From positions 1 through 64,000 of the forward strand of contig NZ_KZ679086.1 in assembly GCF_003024235.1 (NCBI RefSeq): DNA of 64,000 nucleotides, given 5' to 3'. Source of the DNA: Arenimonas caeni. Its GTDB lineage: Bacteria > Pseudomonadota > Gammaproteobacteria > Xanthomonadales > Xanthomonadaceae. The notes under the pieces are model-generated. The model did not search any database. It was given only the letters and a program-made list of their open reading frames with translations, and was not told the DNA's origin. Positions within the stretch are counted from its first letter, which is position 1. Each line of letters starts with the position of its first letter. Positions 55,220-63,866 of the stretch are shown here, in pieces. Position numbers and translations under genes: made by a program.

Positions 55220-55236
55220 GGTTCATATCGGATTCA
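55220..55236 (+). promoter_or_regulatory. Candidate PhoP box
   Basis: GGTTCA-TATCG-GATTCA: two 6-base half sites with 11-bp spacing. They resemble the tandem (G/T)GTTTA-N5-(G/T)GTTTA boxes bound by PhoP in enterobacteria. It lies about 70 bases upstream of the small exported protein and phoP, in the only AT-rich stretch of the region. The site also overlaps the right arm of an inverted repeat, TGAACCCT (55182-55189) / AGGGTTCA (55218-55225). Confidence 0.45.
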
Positions 55237-55307
55237 CTGCCCCTCGACCAGACTTCACCCTGTCAGCCGGCTAGCCGGCCCAACCACTCGGAGCTAGTAT
55301 CCCGCCG

Positions 55308-55673
55308 ATGCTGAACGCGCTGCGCCACTTGCTGCTTGTCGTTGCCGTCGCGGCCGCGCTGCCTGCGCACGCCGAAGAGGCGCGCCAGCTTCGTGCCGAG
55401 ACCAGCGAGCGCATCCGCGAGGTCGAGCGGGACGGTGGCCGGGTGCTGCGCGCCGAGCGCGTGCAGCGCGGCGGCCAGGAGACCTACCGCCTGAAGGTGC
55501 TCACCCCGGAAGGGCGCGTGCGCGTGCTGCACGACAACCACAGCCGCAGCCAGCGTGAAACCAACCGCCCCGATCGCCGCAGCCTGCAGCTGCGTGATCG
55601 CGCGCGCCGGCCCGACCAGCGCGAGGCTGGACGCCCCGAGCCCGATCCCGGCACCCGCCGCCGGGACGACTGA
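55308..55673 (+). CDS. Small basic exported protein upstream of phoPQ
   Basis: 121 residues. Signal peptide (1-22, ending AHA). The central part GGRVLRAERVQRGGQETYRLKVLTPEGRVRV (split here around residues 43-73) has the strand pattern of PepSY-like domains. The C-terminal 45 residues are extremely Arg/Asp/Pro-rich. It precedes the response-regulator gene by 48 bases and probably shares its promoter. A sensor-modulating role like that of small PhoQ-interacting proteins is inference only. Confidence 0.7.
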   Translation: MLNALRHLLLVVAVAAALPAHAEEARQLRAETSERIREVERDGGRVLRAERVQRGGQETYRLKVLTPEGRVRVLHDNHSRSQRETNRPDRRSLQLRDRARRPDQREAGRPEPDPGTRRRDD

Positions 55674-55721
55674 CCTGATCCACCGGCCCGGGAAGGGCCG
55701 TTCCCGCCGAAAGGAGACGCC

Positions 55722-56402
55722 ATGCGAGTACTGCTGGTCGAGGACGAAGCCCCGCTGCGCGAGACCCTTGCCGCGCGCCTGAAGCGCGAGGGTTTTGCCG
55801 TGGATATCGCCGCCGATGGAGAGGAAGGCCTGTACCACGGCAAGGAAGTTCCGTTCGACATCGCCGTCATCGACCTGGGCCTGCCGAAGATGTCGGGCAT
55901 GGACCTGGTCAAGGCGCTGCGCGAGGCCGGCCAGAAGTTCCCGATCCTGATCCTGACCGCGCGCTCGAGCTGGCAGGACAAGGTCGAGGGCCTCAAGTCC
56001 GGCGCCGACGACTACCTGGTCAAGCCCTTCCACGTCGAGGAACTGCTGGCGCGCATGAACGCGCTGCTGCGCCGCGCCGCCGGCTGGTCCAAGCCCACGC
56101 TCGACTGCGGCCCGGTGCGCCTGGACCTCTCGGCCCAGACGGTCAGCGTCAATGGCGCCAACGTCGACCTGACCAGCTACGAGTACAAGGTGCTCGAGTA
56201 CCTGATGCTGCATGCCGGCGAGCTGGTCTCGAAGGCCGACCTCACCGAGCACATCTACCAGCAGGACTTCGACCGTGATTCGAACGTGCTCGAGGTCTTC
56301 ATCGGCCGCCTGCGCAAGAAGCTCGACCCGGAAGGCGAGATCAAGCCGATCGAAACCGTCCGCGGCCGCGGCTACCGTTTCGCCATCCCCCGCGACGAGT
56401 AA
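55722..56402 (+). CDS. phoP: OmpR-family response regulator (PhoP-like)
   Basis: 226 residues. Receiver domain (1-118) with acidic pocket Glu7-Asp8, phosphoacceptor Asp51 (VIDLGLPKMSG), Thr79 region and Lys101 (VKPF). Winged-helix DNA-binding domain (about 128-224) with EYKVLEYLMLHAGELVSKADLTEHIY and recognition helix NVLEVFIGRLRKKL. The match to PhoP comes from the partner kinase. Strong AAGGAGA ribosome site; the kinase gene follows 6 bases later. Confidence 0.93.
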   Translation: MRVLLVEDEAPLRETLAARLKREGFAVDIAADGEEGLYHGKEVPFDIAVIDLGLPKMSGMDLVKALREAGQKFPILILTARSSWQDKVEGLKSGADDYLVKPFHVEELLARMNALLRRAAGWSKPTLDCGPVRLDLSAQTVSVNGANVDLTSYEYKVLEYLMLHAGELVSKADLTEHIYQQDFDRDSNVLEVFIGRLRKKLDPEGEIKPIETVRGRGYRFAIPRDE

Positions 56403-56408
56403 ACCCGC

Positions 56409-57797
56409 GTGCGCGGCTGGCGCACGCTGTCGCTGCAGGCCCGGCAGATGCTGGCGGCCAGCCTCGCGCTGGTCGCCTTCCTGGGCCTGACCGGTTACGC
56501 GCTCGACCGCGCCTTCGTCGAAACCGCGCAAAACGCCCTGCGCGAACGCCTGGCCAACCTCGCCAACGCCTACATCCAGGAAAGCGAGATCGACCGCACC
56601 GGCGGCTTCATTTCGCCCGAGATTCCGCCCGACACCCGCCTGCTGCAGCCGGGCAGTGGCCTGTACGCCAACGTGCGCGGCGAGGGCCTGAGCTGGGACT
56701 CGGCCTCCACCCTGGGTCGCTCGCTGCCGCCGACCGAACTGCTGGGCCCCATGCAGCGACGCTTCGAAGGGCCGCTGCGGATCGTCGATGCCTACGGCAT
56801 GGAGAACCGCGTCTACGCCTACTCGATCGGCGTGGTCTGGGAGTCGGCCGTGGGCGACGTGCCGATGACGCTGAGCGTGTTCGAGGACGCGATGCAGATC
56901 CAGGACCAGGTCAACGTCTACCGGCGTGCGCTCTGGGGCTACCTGCTGATGGCGGCGCTGCTGCTGATGATGGTGCAGATCCTGGTGCTGCGCTGGAGCC
57001 TGCTGCCGCTGCGCAACGTCGAGCGCGAACTCTCGCGCGTTCGCCAGGGCCTGAGCCAGCGGCTGTCCGGGCGGCACCCGCGCGAGCTCGAGTCGATCAC
57101 CGAGTCGATCAACAGCCTGATCGAGAGCGAGCGCAGCCACCTCGAGCGCAGCCGAAACACGCTTTCCGACCTGGCCCACAGCCTCAAGACGCCGCTGGCC
57201 GTGCTGCGTTCGCGCCTGGACGCCGGCGCCAGCCACGAGGAGCTGCGCGAGGAGGTGGCGGCGCAGGTGCAGCGGATGAACGAGATCGTCTCCTACCAGC
57301 TCTCGCGCGCGGCGCGCAGCGGCCACGCGCTGTATTCGGCGCCGCTGGAGATCGAGGCGCGCGCCGAGGAGATCGTCGCCGGCCTCGAGAAGGTGTACGC
57401 CCGCAAGGGCGTGATCTGCGAGTTCGAGATCGATCCGGCGGCGCGTTTCCACGGCGAGCTGGGCGACCTGCAGGAGTTGCTGGGCAACCTGCTGGAGAAC
57501 GCCTTCAAGTGGGCGCGGGGCCGCGTGCTGCTCACCGTTTCGGTCGAGCCGGCGCCGGGCAACCGCCGGCCCGGCGTGAACTTCGTGGTCGATGACGATG
57601 GCCCGGGCATCCCGGCCGACCAGGTCGAACGCGTGCTGCAGCGCGGCGTGCGCGGCGACGAGCGTGTGCAGGGCCACGGCATCGGGCTCTCGATCGTGCA
57701 GGACATCGTGGCCGCCTACCGTGGCGACCTGCAGGTCGATCGTGCGCCCGAGCTCGGCGGCGCGCGCTTCGCCGCGCGCTTCCCGCCGGCCTACTGA
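56409..57797 (+). CDS. phoQ: PhoQ-like sensor histidine kinase
   Basis: 462 residues with a GTG start. Two membrane helices (about 12-31 and 175-196) enclose a 140-residue periplasmic PAS-like sensor. A short HAMP-like segment leads to the H-box His257 in DLAHSLKTPLAVL, the sequence typical of PhoQ. The N-box is GNLLENAFKWAR, and the G-boxes are DDDGPGIP and GHGIGLSIV. The periplasmic part has no long run of acidic residues like the E. coli PhoQ metal patch, so the ligand may differ. The 3' end overlaps mtfA by 7 bases, tail to tail. Confidence 0.93.
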   Translation: MRGWRTLSLQARQMLAASLALVAFLGLTGYALDRAFVETAQNALRERLANLANAYIQESEIDRTGGFISPEIPPDTRLLQPGSGLYANVRGEGLSWDSASTLGRSLPPTELLGPMQRRFEGPLRIVDAYGMENRVYAYSIGVVWESAVGDVPMTLSVFEDAMQIQDQVNVYRRALWGYLLMAALLLMMVQILVLRWSLLPLRNVERELSRVRQGLSQRLSGRHPRELESITESINSLIESERSHLERSRNTLSDLAHSLKTPLAVLRSRLDAGASHEELREEVAAQVQRMNEIVSYQLSRAARSGHALYSAPLEIEARAEEIVAGLEKVYARKGVICEFEIDPAARFHGELGDLQELLGNLLENAFKWARGRVLLTVSVEPAPGNRRPGVNFVVDDDGPGIPADQVERVLQRGVRGDERVQGHGIGLSIVQDIVAAYRGDLQVDRAPELGGARFAARFPPAY

Positions 57798-58555
57798 ACC
57801 GGGATCGGCGAGTCGCCGTACAGGCGCCGCAGGTGCGCCGCCACCGCGGGCATCTCGCTGGCCAGCAGGGCCGGGTCGGAGAAGTGGTATTCGCTGGCGA
57901 CGGCGAAGAATTCCTCGGGCGCCTCGGCCGCGTAGGGGTCGATCGCCGTTTCCTCGCCGGCGTCCACGCGCGCCACGAAGGCCTCGTAGGCCGCCTGGAA
58001 GTCGCGCGCCCACTCGCGTTGCCAGGCCGCCGGCAGCGGCGGCGTGCCGTCCATGGCGCCGTCCAGGGCGTCGAGCTTGTGCGCCATCTCGTGCACGACC
58101 AGCTGGTAGCCGGCGTCGGGTTCGGCCAGGTCGGCCTGCACGTCGTCCCAGCTCAGCACCAGCGGCCCCTGGTCCCAGGCTTCGCCGGCCAGTTCGTCTT
58201 CCCACTCGCGGACCACGCCGGTGTCCTCGTCGTGGTGCTGGCGGTGCACGCGGAAGGCACCCGGGTAGACCAGCACCTGGTGCCAGCCGCGAAGGCCCTC
58301 GGCGCCGAACTCGAGCAGCGGCAGGCAGGCCAGGCCGGCCAGTTGCAGGCGCTGGCGCTCGTCCAGCTCCAGGCCCTGCAGCGGCGTGATCGCCTTGTCG
58401 GCGAGGAAGCGCGCCACCAGGGCGTGCAGGCGCTCGTGCCTGGGCGCCGGCAGGCGGGCGAGGAAGGGCAGGGCCTCGTCGAGCGTGGTGCGCGTGGCTT
58501 CGGGCAGCGTGGGCGGCGCGACGGCCGCGCGCAGGCGTCTGAGCAGGGACTTCAT
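57791..58555 (-). CDS. mtfA: MtfA (Mlc titration factor) zinc peptidase
   Basis: 254 residues. Cytoplasmic zinc aminopeptidase-like protein with the gluzincin HExxH motif in VVHEMAHKLDALDGAMDGTPPLP (motif around residues 155-160) and a downstream Glu in EEFFAVASEYHF. In E. coli it binds and inactivates the glucose repressor Mlc. No Mlc or PTS genes occur here, so a peptidase or other regulatory role is equally possible. Confidence 0.92.
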   Translation of the reverse strand: MKSLLRRLRAAVAPPTLPEATRTTLDEALPFLARLPAPRHERLHALVARFLADKAITPLQGLELDERQRLQLAGLACLPLLEFGAEGLRGWHQVLVYPGAFRVHRQHHDEDTGVVREWEDELAGEAWDQGPLVLSWDDVQADLAEPDAGYQLVVHEMAHKLDALDGAMDGTPPLPAAWQREWARDFQAAYEAFVARVDAGEETAIDPYAAEAPEEFFAVASEYHFSDPALLASEMPAVAAHLRRLYGDSPIPVQ

Positions 58556-58598
58556 GCCCGCAGGGTGCGGGCTGCCGCAGGCGGGGGCAAGGCCCCGG

Positions 58599-58853
58599 TC
58601 AGCGGATCATGCCGGGCAGCAGCGAGTTCCAGCGCGGGGTGCTGCGGCCCGGGACGGCGCCACGCGGGCGCACCGGCGCCGTGGCCCCCGGGGTGGCCGC
58701 CGGCTCGTCGCTGGGGCGGCTGCCGGGCTTTTCGGTGGCTTCGGCCGCGGCCTTGGTGCACGAACCCGCGGCGGCGTCGGCCGGCACCGCTTCACTGGCG
58801 ATGGCGCCGCCGGCCAGCAGGGCCAGGCAGGAAGCGAGCAGGAATCGATGCAT
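58599..58853 (-). CDS. Small exported Pro/Ala-rich protein
   Basis: 84 residues. Signal peptide (1-19, LLASCLALLAGGAIA), possibly with cleavage after ASEA. The mature part is low-complexity Pro/Ala/Arg with a single Cys after the signal region (GSCTKAA), ending RWNSLLPGMIR. A GAGG ribosome site lies 8-11 bases upstream of the ATG. No family recognised. It is divergent from the fatty-acid kinase gene, 153 bases away. Confidence 0.6.
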   Translation of the reverse strand: MHRFLLASCLALLAGGAIASEAVPADAAAGSCTKAAAEATEKPGSRPSDEPAATPGATAPVRPRGAVPGRSTPRWNSLLPGMIR

Positions 58854-59006
58854 GGGGCTACCTCGTGGGGACGTTTCCCCCTCGGATGCGCCGCGAGGCC
58901 CAAGGGTTGCCGCCGATTCTACGCGGCCCCGGCGCCTCCGCCAGTGCCGGTTTTGCGGCGGTGCAGCATGGCCTTCGCGCGCGCTTCGTGCAGACTCCGG
59001 CGGCAC

Positions 59007-60818
59007 ATGAAAGCCGTCACCCTGTCCTTTCCTCGCCCTCTTATCCGTGGACCCGCGCTTCGGCGCGCGCTGATCGCCGGTGCCCGGCGCGTCATCGCCC
59101 AGCGTGAGAGCCTCAACAAGATCAACGTTTTCCCGGTGCCCGACGGCGACACCGGCAGCAACCTCGCCTTCACCCTCGGTGGCGTGCTGGCCGGTGCGCT
59201 CAGCCGCCGCAGCCAGGATGCCGGCGATCTGCTGCGTCGGGTCGGCGAGGATGCGGTGGACGGTGCCCGGGGCAACTCCGGCGCGATCCTGGCGCAGTTC
59301 TTCACCGGCGTCGCCGAGGCTGCGGGGAGCGCCCGCGCGCTCGAACCCCGGGCCCTGGCCGAGGCGGTGCGCGCCGGCGCGAATTCGGCCCGCCAGGCGC
59401 TGAGCGAACCGCGCGAAGGCACCATCCTGAGCGTGATCAGCGCCTTCGCCGAAGGCCTGGAGCGCCGCCACGACGGCGACATCGGCGCCTGGTTCCGCAG
59501 CGCGCTCGAGCGCAGCCGGCAGGCCCTGGCGGCCACGCCCACGCAGCTGGCGGTGCTGGCCCGGGCCGGCGTGGTGGACGCCGGTGCGCAGGGTTTCGTC
59601 GACCTGCTCGAGGGCATCCACGATTTCATTTCCTCCGGCGCGGTCGACGCGGCCGGCGTGGCCGACGACCTGACCGGCGACCTCGAGGCCGCCGAAGCGC
59701 ATGGCGAGATCGCCGATGCCGACCCCGAGCACCGCTGGTGCAGCGAGTGCCTGCTGATCGGCGAGGGGCTCGACCGGGCTGGCCTGCGCGCGGCGGTCGG
59801 CGAGCTCGGTTCGTCCTGCGTGGTGATCGCCGGCAGCCATTCACGACTGCGCCTGCATGCGCACGTGGCCAACCCGGGCCAGCTGTTCGAGGTGGTGGCG
59901 CGTTTCGGCCGCGTCGAGAGCCCCAAGGCCGACGACATGCACGCCCAGGCGCGCACCGCCGCCGGCGCGGCCGCCGTCGCGGTGATCACGGACAGCGCCG
60001 CCGACCTGCCCGACGAGGTGATGCAGCGCTTCAACATCCACATGGTGCCGGTGCGGGTGAACTTCGGCGACGAGGACTACCTCGACAAGGTGGGCCTGTC
60101 GACGCATGAGTTCTACCGGAAGCTGCGCACCGAGCTGGTGCTGCCCAAGACCAGCCAGCCGGCGCCGGGCGACTTCCGCCGCCAGTTCGAATTCCTGCTC
60201 TCGCACCATCGCGAGATGGTCTACGTGGGCATCTCCCGCGCCGTCTCGGGCACGCTGCAGTCCGCCGAAACGGCCGTGCAGCGCGGCCATCCCGACCGCA
60301 GCCATGTCTTCGATTCCGGCAACGCCTCCGGCGGCGAGGGCCTGCTGGCCCTGCGCGCGGCCGAGCTGGCGGCGCAGGGGGCCGACGGCGCGTCGATCAT
60401 GGCCGACCTGGCGCGGCTCAAGCCGCTGACCCGGACCTGGGCGCTGGCCCGCGACATCAGCCACGCCGTGCGCGGCGGCCGCATCCCGGCCTGGGCCAAG
60501 CCGATGGTCGAGTGGCTGGGGCTGACGCCGATGGCGGCGGTCAAGCCGCACGGTCGCCTGGGCGTGGTGGGCGGGCTGTTCGGGAAGTCGCGCCTGCCCG
60601 AGCGTTTCGCCGCCTACGTGGCCAGGCGCGCGCCGCCGGGCAGCCGATACCGGCTGGTGGTGGGCCATTGCGATGCGCCGGAGGATGGCGAGCGCCTGCT
60701 CGCGGCGCTGCGCGGGCGCCTGGACATCGCCGACGGCTGGCTGGTGGAAACCGGTTCGGCGATCGGCGCGCACGCCGGGCCGGGCGCGCTGGTGGTGTCC
60801 CTGCAGCCCGCCGACTGA
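59007..60818 (+). CDS. Fused DAK2 (FakA-like) and DegV (FakB-like) protein, probable fatty-acid kinase
   Basis: 603 residues. Residues about 15-205 are a DhaL/DAK2 ATP-binding domain with the Mg-ATP motif FPVPDGDTGSN (43-52). Residues about 240-315 resemble the FakA middle domain (LHAHVANPGQLFEVVARFG). Residues about 325-600 are a complete DegV lipid-binding domain (VITDSAADLPDEV; SGTLQSAETA). In Firmicutes these are separate FakA and FakB, which phosphorylate exogenous fatty acids. Here they are one chain without the FakA C-terminal domain. plsY, which uses acyl-phosphate, starts 31 bases downstream. Function is inferred from domains and context. Confidence 0.88.
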   Translation: MKAVTLSFPRPLIRGPALRRALIAGARRVIAQRESLNKINVFPVPDGDTGSNLAFTLGGVLAGALSRRSQDAGDLLRRVGEDAVDGARGNSGAILAQFFTGVAEAAGSARALEPRALAEAVRAGANSARQALSEPREGTILSVISAFAEGLERRHDGDIGAWFRSALERSRQALAATPTQLAVLARAGVVDAGAQGFVDLLEGIHDFISSGAVDAAGVADDLTGDLEAAEAHGEIADADPEHRWCSECLLIGEGLDRAGLRAAVGELGSSCVVIAGSHSRLRLHAHVANPGQLFEVVARFGRVESPKADDMHAQARTAAGAAAVAVITDSAADLPDEVMQRFNIHMVPVRVNFGDEDYLDKVGLSTHEFYRKLRTELVLPKTSQPAPGDFRRQFEFLLSHHREMVYVGISRAVSGTLQSAETAVQRGHPDRSHVFDSGNASGGEGLLALRAAELAAQGADGASIMADLARLKPLTRTWALARDISHAVRGGRIPAWAKPMVEWLGLTPMAAVKPHGRLGVVGGLFGKSRLPERFAAYVARRAPPGSRYRLVVGHCDAPEDGERLLAALRGRLDIADGWLVETGSAIGAHAGPGALVVSLQPAD

Positions 60819-60849
60819 CGCCTGCGCGGGCGTGGCCCATAATGCCGGC

Positions 60850-61470
60850 ATGATCGCCGCGCTCATCCTCGTCGCCGCCTACCTGCTCGGCTCGCTGTCG
60901 GGCAGCCTGCTGCTCGGCCGCCTGCGCGGCGTCGACATCCGCACGCTCGGCAGCGGCAATGCCGGCGGCACCAATGCGCTGCGCACGCAGGGCTGGAAGT
61001 TCGCGCTGGGCACCGTGCTGGTCGACCTCGGCAAGGGCGTGCTGGCGGCGTGGCTGGCGCTGCGCTTCGGCGGCGGCCTGGCCTGGCTGCCGTATGCGGC
61101 GGCCGGCGCGGCGGTGCTGGGCCACGTCTATCCGGTCTTCCACGGCTTCCGCGGCGGCAAGGGCGCCGGCACCCTGGTCGGTGCGCTGCTGCTGCTGTGG
61201 CCGCTGTCGGTGGTGGTGGTGGTGGGCACCTGGCTGCTGGCGCTGACGGCGACCGGCTACGTCGGGCTCTCGACGATCCTGGCCGGCCTGGCGCTGGTGC
61301 CGCTGGCCCTGCTCACCGACGCCCCGCCCGAACGGCTGGGCTTCGCGGTCGCCGCGGCCGCGTTCCTGGTCTTCACCCATCGCAGCAACCTGGCGAGGCT
61401 GCGCGCCGGCACCGAATCACGCTTCGAGCGCGTGCGGATCTGGGCGCGCCTGCGACGGGGCCGCGCGTGA
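60850..61470 (+). CDS. plsY: Glycerol-3-phosphate acyltransferase PlsY
   Basis: 206 residues with about five membrane segments. Transfers acyl groups from acyl-phosphate to glycerol-3-phosphate, giving lysophosphatidate. Motif 1 is LGSGNAGGTNALR (about residues 33-45), motif 2 is PVFHGFRGGKGAGT (about 96-109) and the C-terminal motif is FTHRSNLARL. It follows the fused kinase directly. CATAAT ends 6 bases before the ATG, suggesting also a leaderless start of its own. Ends in a GTGA overlap with birA. Confidence 0.96.
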   Translation: MIAALILVAAYLLGSLSGSLLLGRLRGVDIRTLGSGNAGGTNALRTQGWKFALGTVLVDLGKGVLAAWLALRFGGGLAWLPYAAAGAAVLGHVYPVFHGFRGGKGAGTLVGALLLLWPLSVVVVVGTWLLALTATGYVGLSTILAGLALVPLALLTDAPPERLGFAVAAAAFLVFTHRSNLARLRAGTESRFERVRIWARLRRGRA

Positions 61471-62432
61471 GCGATCGCGCGCTGCTCGGGCGGCTTTGCC
61501 AGGGGCCCGCGTCGGGTGCCGAGCTGGCGGCCGGCCTGGGCGTCACCCGCAGCGCGGTGTGGAAGCGCATCGAGGCGCTGCGTGCCGCCGGTGTCGACGT
61601 GCAGGCCGTGGCCGGACGCGGCTACCAGCTGGCGCAGCCGCTGCAGCTGCTCGACGGGACGGCCTTGGTCGGGGCGCTTTCGCCCGGGGCTCGCGCCGAA
61701 CTGGCGCAGCTCGACGTGCTGTTCGAAACCGACTCCACCAATGCCGAGGCGCTGCGCCACCCGGCGCCCGCCCGCGGCAGCCGCGCCTGGCTGGCCGAAC
61801 GCCAGACCGCCGGCCGCGGCCGCCGCGGCCGCGACTGGGCCACGCCGCTGGCCGCGCAGGTCGCGCTGAGCCTGTCGCGCCGCTTCGATGGCGGAATCGC
61901 GGCGCTGCAGGGCCTGAGCCTGGCGGTCGGCGTGGCCGCGGCGGAGGCCCTGCACGGCCTGGGCTGCACGGAAGTGGGCCTGAAGTGGCCGAACGACCTG
62001 CTGGCCCGCGGCCGCAAGCTCGGCGGCATCCTGGTCGAGCTGCGCGGCGACGCCGCGGGGCCGCTGCAGGTGGTGGTGGGCCTGGGCGTCAACGTCAGCC
62101 TGCCGGCATCCGCAGACGCAGAAATCAGCCAGCCCTGGTGCGACCTGGCCAGCCTCATGCCGGCGCCGCCGTCGCGCCAGGCGGTCTGCGTGGCCCTGCT
62201 CGATGCGCTGCTGCCGCTGATGGCGCGCTACGAGCGCGACGGGCTGGCGCCCTGGCTCGACGGCTGGCGCCGCTTCGACCTGCTCGCGGGGCATCCCGTG
62301 CGCCTGCTTGAGGGCGCGCACGTCATCGACGGCGTCGCGCTGGGCGTGGACGCCGACGGCGCGCTGCGCCTTCGCACCGAAACCGGCGAGCGCCTGTGCC
62401 ACGCCGGCGAAGCCAGCCTGCGCGCCGCATGA
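61467..62432 (+). CDS. birA: Bifunctional biotin-protein ligase/biotin operon repressor BirA
   Basis: 321 residues. Residues 1-60 form a winged helix (GAELAAGLGVTRSAVWKRIEALR), so it should repress biotin genes when loaded with bio-5'-AMP. The ligase part has the biotinyl-AMP loop GRGRRGRDW (116-124) and KWPNDLL (173-179), plus the small C-terminal SH3-like domain. Starts at GTG overlapping the plsY stop and ends in an ATGA overlap with coaX. Confidence 0.95.
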   Translation: MSDRALLGRLCQGPASGAELAAGLGVTRSAVWKRIEALRAAGVDVQAVAGRGYQLAQPLQLLDGTALVGALSPGARAELAQLDVLFETDSTNAEALRHPAPARGSRAWLAERQTAGRGRRGRDWATPLAAQVALSLSRRFDGGIAALQGLSLAVGVAAAEALHGLGCTEVGLKWPNDLLARGRKLGGILVELRGDAAGPLQVVVGLGVNVSLPASADAEISQPWCDLASLMPAPPSRQAVCVALLDALLPLMARYERDGLAPWLDGWRRFDLLAGHPVRLLEGAHVIDGVALGVDADGALRLRTETGERLCHAGEASLRAA

Positions 62433-63181
62433 ACTGGCTTCTCGACCTCGGCAATTCCCGGCTCAAGGCCGCCCGCTGGTCGCCTGGCGAGGGGCTGGGC
62501 GAGGTGCAGGCCTGGGCCCACGGCGCCAGCGACTTCCCGGCCTGCCTGCAGCCCTGGCTGGCGACGCTGGCGCCGGGCGACACCTGCTGGCTGGCCTCGG
62601 TGGCCTCGCCCGAAGTCACGGCTACCGTGGCGGCGCAGCTGGCAGGCGCCGGCCACCCGGCGCGGCGCGCGCGGACGCGGCCGGCGCTGGCGGGCGTGCG
62701 CATCGCCTATGCCGAGCCCTCGCGGCTGGGCGTGGACCGTTTCCTGGCCCTGCTGGCGGCGCACGCGCGCGGTCCGGGGCCCTGGCTGCTGGTGTCGGCC
62801 GGCAGCGCCCTGACGGTGGACCTGCTCGACGCCGCCGGCCAGCACCGCGGCGGCGTCATCGCGCCCAGCCCGGAACACATGCGCGCCGCGCTGGCGGCGC
62901 GCTTCCCGGCCCTGGCCTACGCCGGCGGCGAAGCCCACGCCTTCGCCACCGACACGGCCGACGCGCTCGCCGGCGGCAGCCTGGGCGCCGCGGTGGGCCT
63001 GGTCGAACGCAGCCACCGGGAGGCCACGCGCCTGCTCGGCGTCGCGCCGGCCGTGCTGCTCGGCGGCGGCGGTGCCGAGCGGCTTCGGGAGTTGCTTGAA
63101 ATGGACGTGGTGCCGGCGCCCGCGCTGGTGCTCGAGGGCCTGGCGGTCTACGCGACGCAGGCCGGGAGTGACGACGAATGA
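62429..63181 (+). CDS. coaX: Type III pantothenate kinase CoaX
   Basis: 250 residues. First step of CoA synthesis. ASKHA-fold motifs: phosphate-1 LLDLGNSRLKAA (N-terminus), SRLGVDRFLALLAA (the family GxDR), adenosine-side SAGSALTVDLLD, and GGGGAERL near the C-terminus. Type III kinases need a monovalent cation and ignore CoA feedback. The birA-coaX pairing with 4-base overlap is common in beta- and gammaproteobacteria. Ends overlapping the SPOR gene by 4 bases. Confidence 0.94.
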   Translation: MNWLLDLGNSRLKAARWSPGEGLGEVQAWAHGASDFPACLQPWLATLAPGDTCWLASVASPEVTATVAAQLAGAGHPARRARTRPALAGVRIAYAEPSRLGVDRFLALLAAHARGPGPWLLVSAGSALTVDLLDAAGQHRGGVIAPSPEHMRAALAARFPALAYAGGEAHAFATDTADALAGGSLGAAVGLVERSHREATRLLGVAPAVLLGGGGAERLRELLEMDVVPAPALVLEGLAVYATQAGSDDE

Positions 63182-63834
63182 TGGTGCGTGGCCTGGTGGT
63201 GCTGTTGGCGTGCATGAACCTGGCGGTGGCCCTGTGGTGGGCCCTGCACGAGGTGCCGCGGGTCGCGCCGCCGCCGCCGCTCGACCAGGGCGTGGGCGCC
63301 CTGGTGCTGCTCGGCGAGGCCGAGCCGGCCACGCCGGATGGCGTCGTCGAACTCGCCGGCCTCCCCGCGCCGATGCCCGAGCAGCCGGTCTGCCTCAGCC
63401 TCGGGCCGTTCACGACGCCGGCGCAGCTGCGCGCCGCGGTCAATGCGCTCACGCCGCGGGTGGCGCGCATCCAGTTCCGCGAACTGCCGGCCACCGAACT
63501 GCGCGGCTACCGCGTCTTCCTGCCCGCGGCCGGCAGCCGGGAGCAGGCCCTGGCCACGGCGCGCCAGCTGGCCGCGCGCGGCGTGCGCGATTACTACGTC
63601 GTCACCGCCGGCGAGCAGGAGAACACCGTGTCGCTCGGCCTGTTCCGGGAGCTCGGCAATGCCGAGAAGCGCCGCGACGACCTGCAGGCGCAGGGCTTCC
63701 AGGCCCAGCTCGAGCCGCGCACCGAACAGGCTTCCCAGTGGTGGATCGACCTGGTGGCCGGGCCCGGGTTGGACTGGGCCGCCGCGATCGGCGGCGCCGG
63801 GGGCATCGAGGCGCGCGAAGCCGCCTGCGAGTGA
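63178..63834 (+). CDS. SPOR-domain membrane protein
   Basis: 218 residues. N-terminal membrane helix (about residues 3-22, VRGLVVLLACMNLAVALWWAL), a periplasmic linker, then a SPOR-like domain (about 72-180, CLSLGPFTTPAQLRAAVNAL...SLGLFRELGNAEKRRDDLQAQGF) that should bind denuded septal glycan. The domain seems to contain two SPOR-like half-repeats. Such a gene after coaX is common in this order. Last protein gene of the operon, with tRNA-Thr next. Confidence 0.85.
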   Translation: MMVRGLVVLLACMNLAVALWWALHEVPRVAPPPPLDQGVGALVLLGEAEPATPDGVVELAGLPAPMPEQPVCLSLGPFTTPAQLRAAVNALTPRVARIQFRELPATELRGYRVFLPAAGSREQALATARQLAARGVRDYYVVTAGEQENTVSLGLFRELGNAEKRRDDLQAQGFQAQLEPRTEQASQWWIDLVAGPGLDWAAAIGGAGGIEAREAACE

Positions 63835-63851
63835 ATCGCCGGACCAGGGGA

Positions 63852-63857
63852 TAGAAT
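63852..63857 (+). promoter_or_regulatory. Probable -10 element of tRNA-Thr
   Basis: TAGAAT, 5 of 6 matches to TATAAT, ends 9 bases before the first tRNA base. No good -35 lies 17 bases upstream, so recognition may depend on the -10 and discriminator. Confidence 0.45.
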
Positions 63858-63866
63858 CGCGTCTGC

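Noticed and set aside
55263-58205. 980-residue minus-strand ORF opposite phoP/phoQ
   Set aside because: Overlaps three well-supported genes, is low-complexity and has no family signature. It is a codon-bias artefact of high GC.
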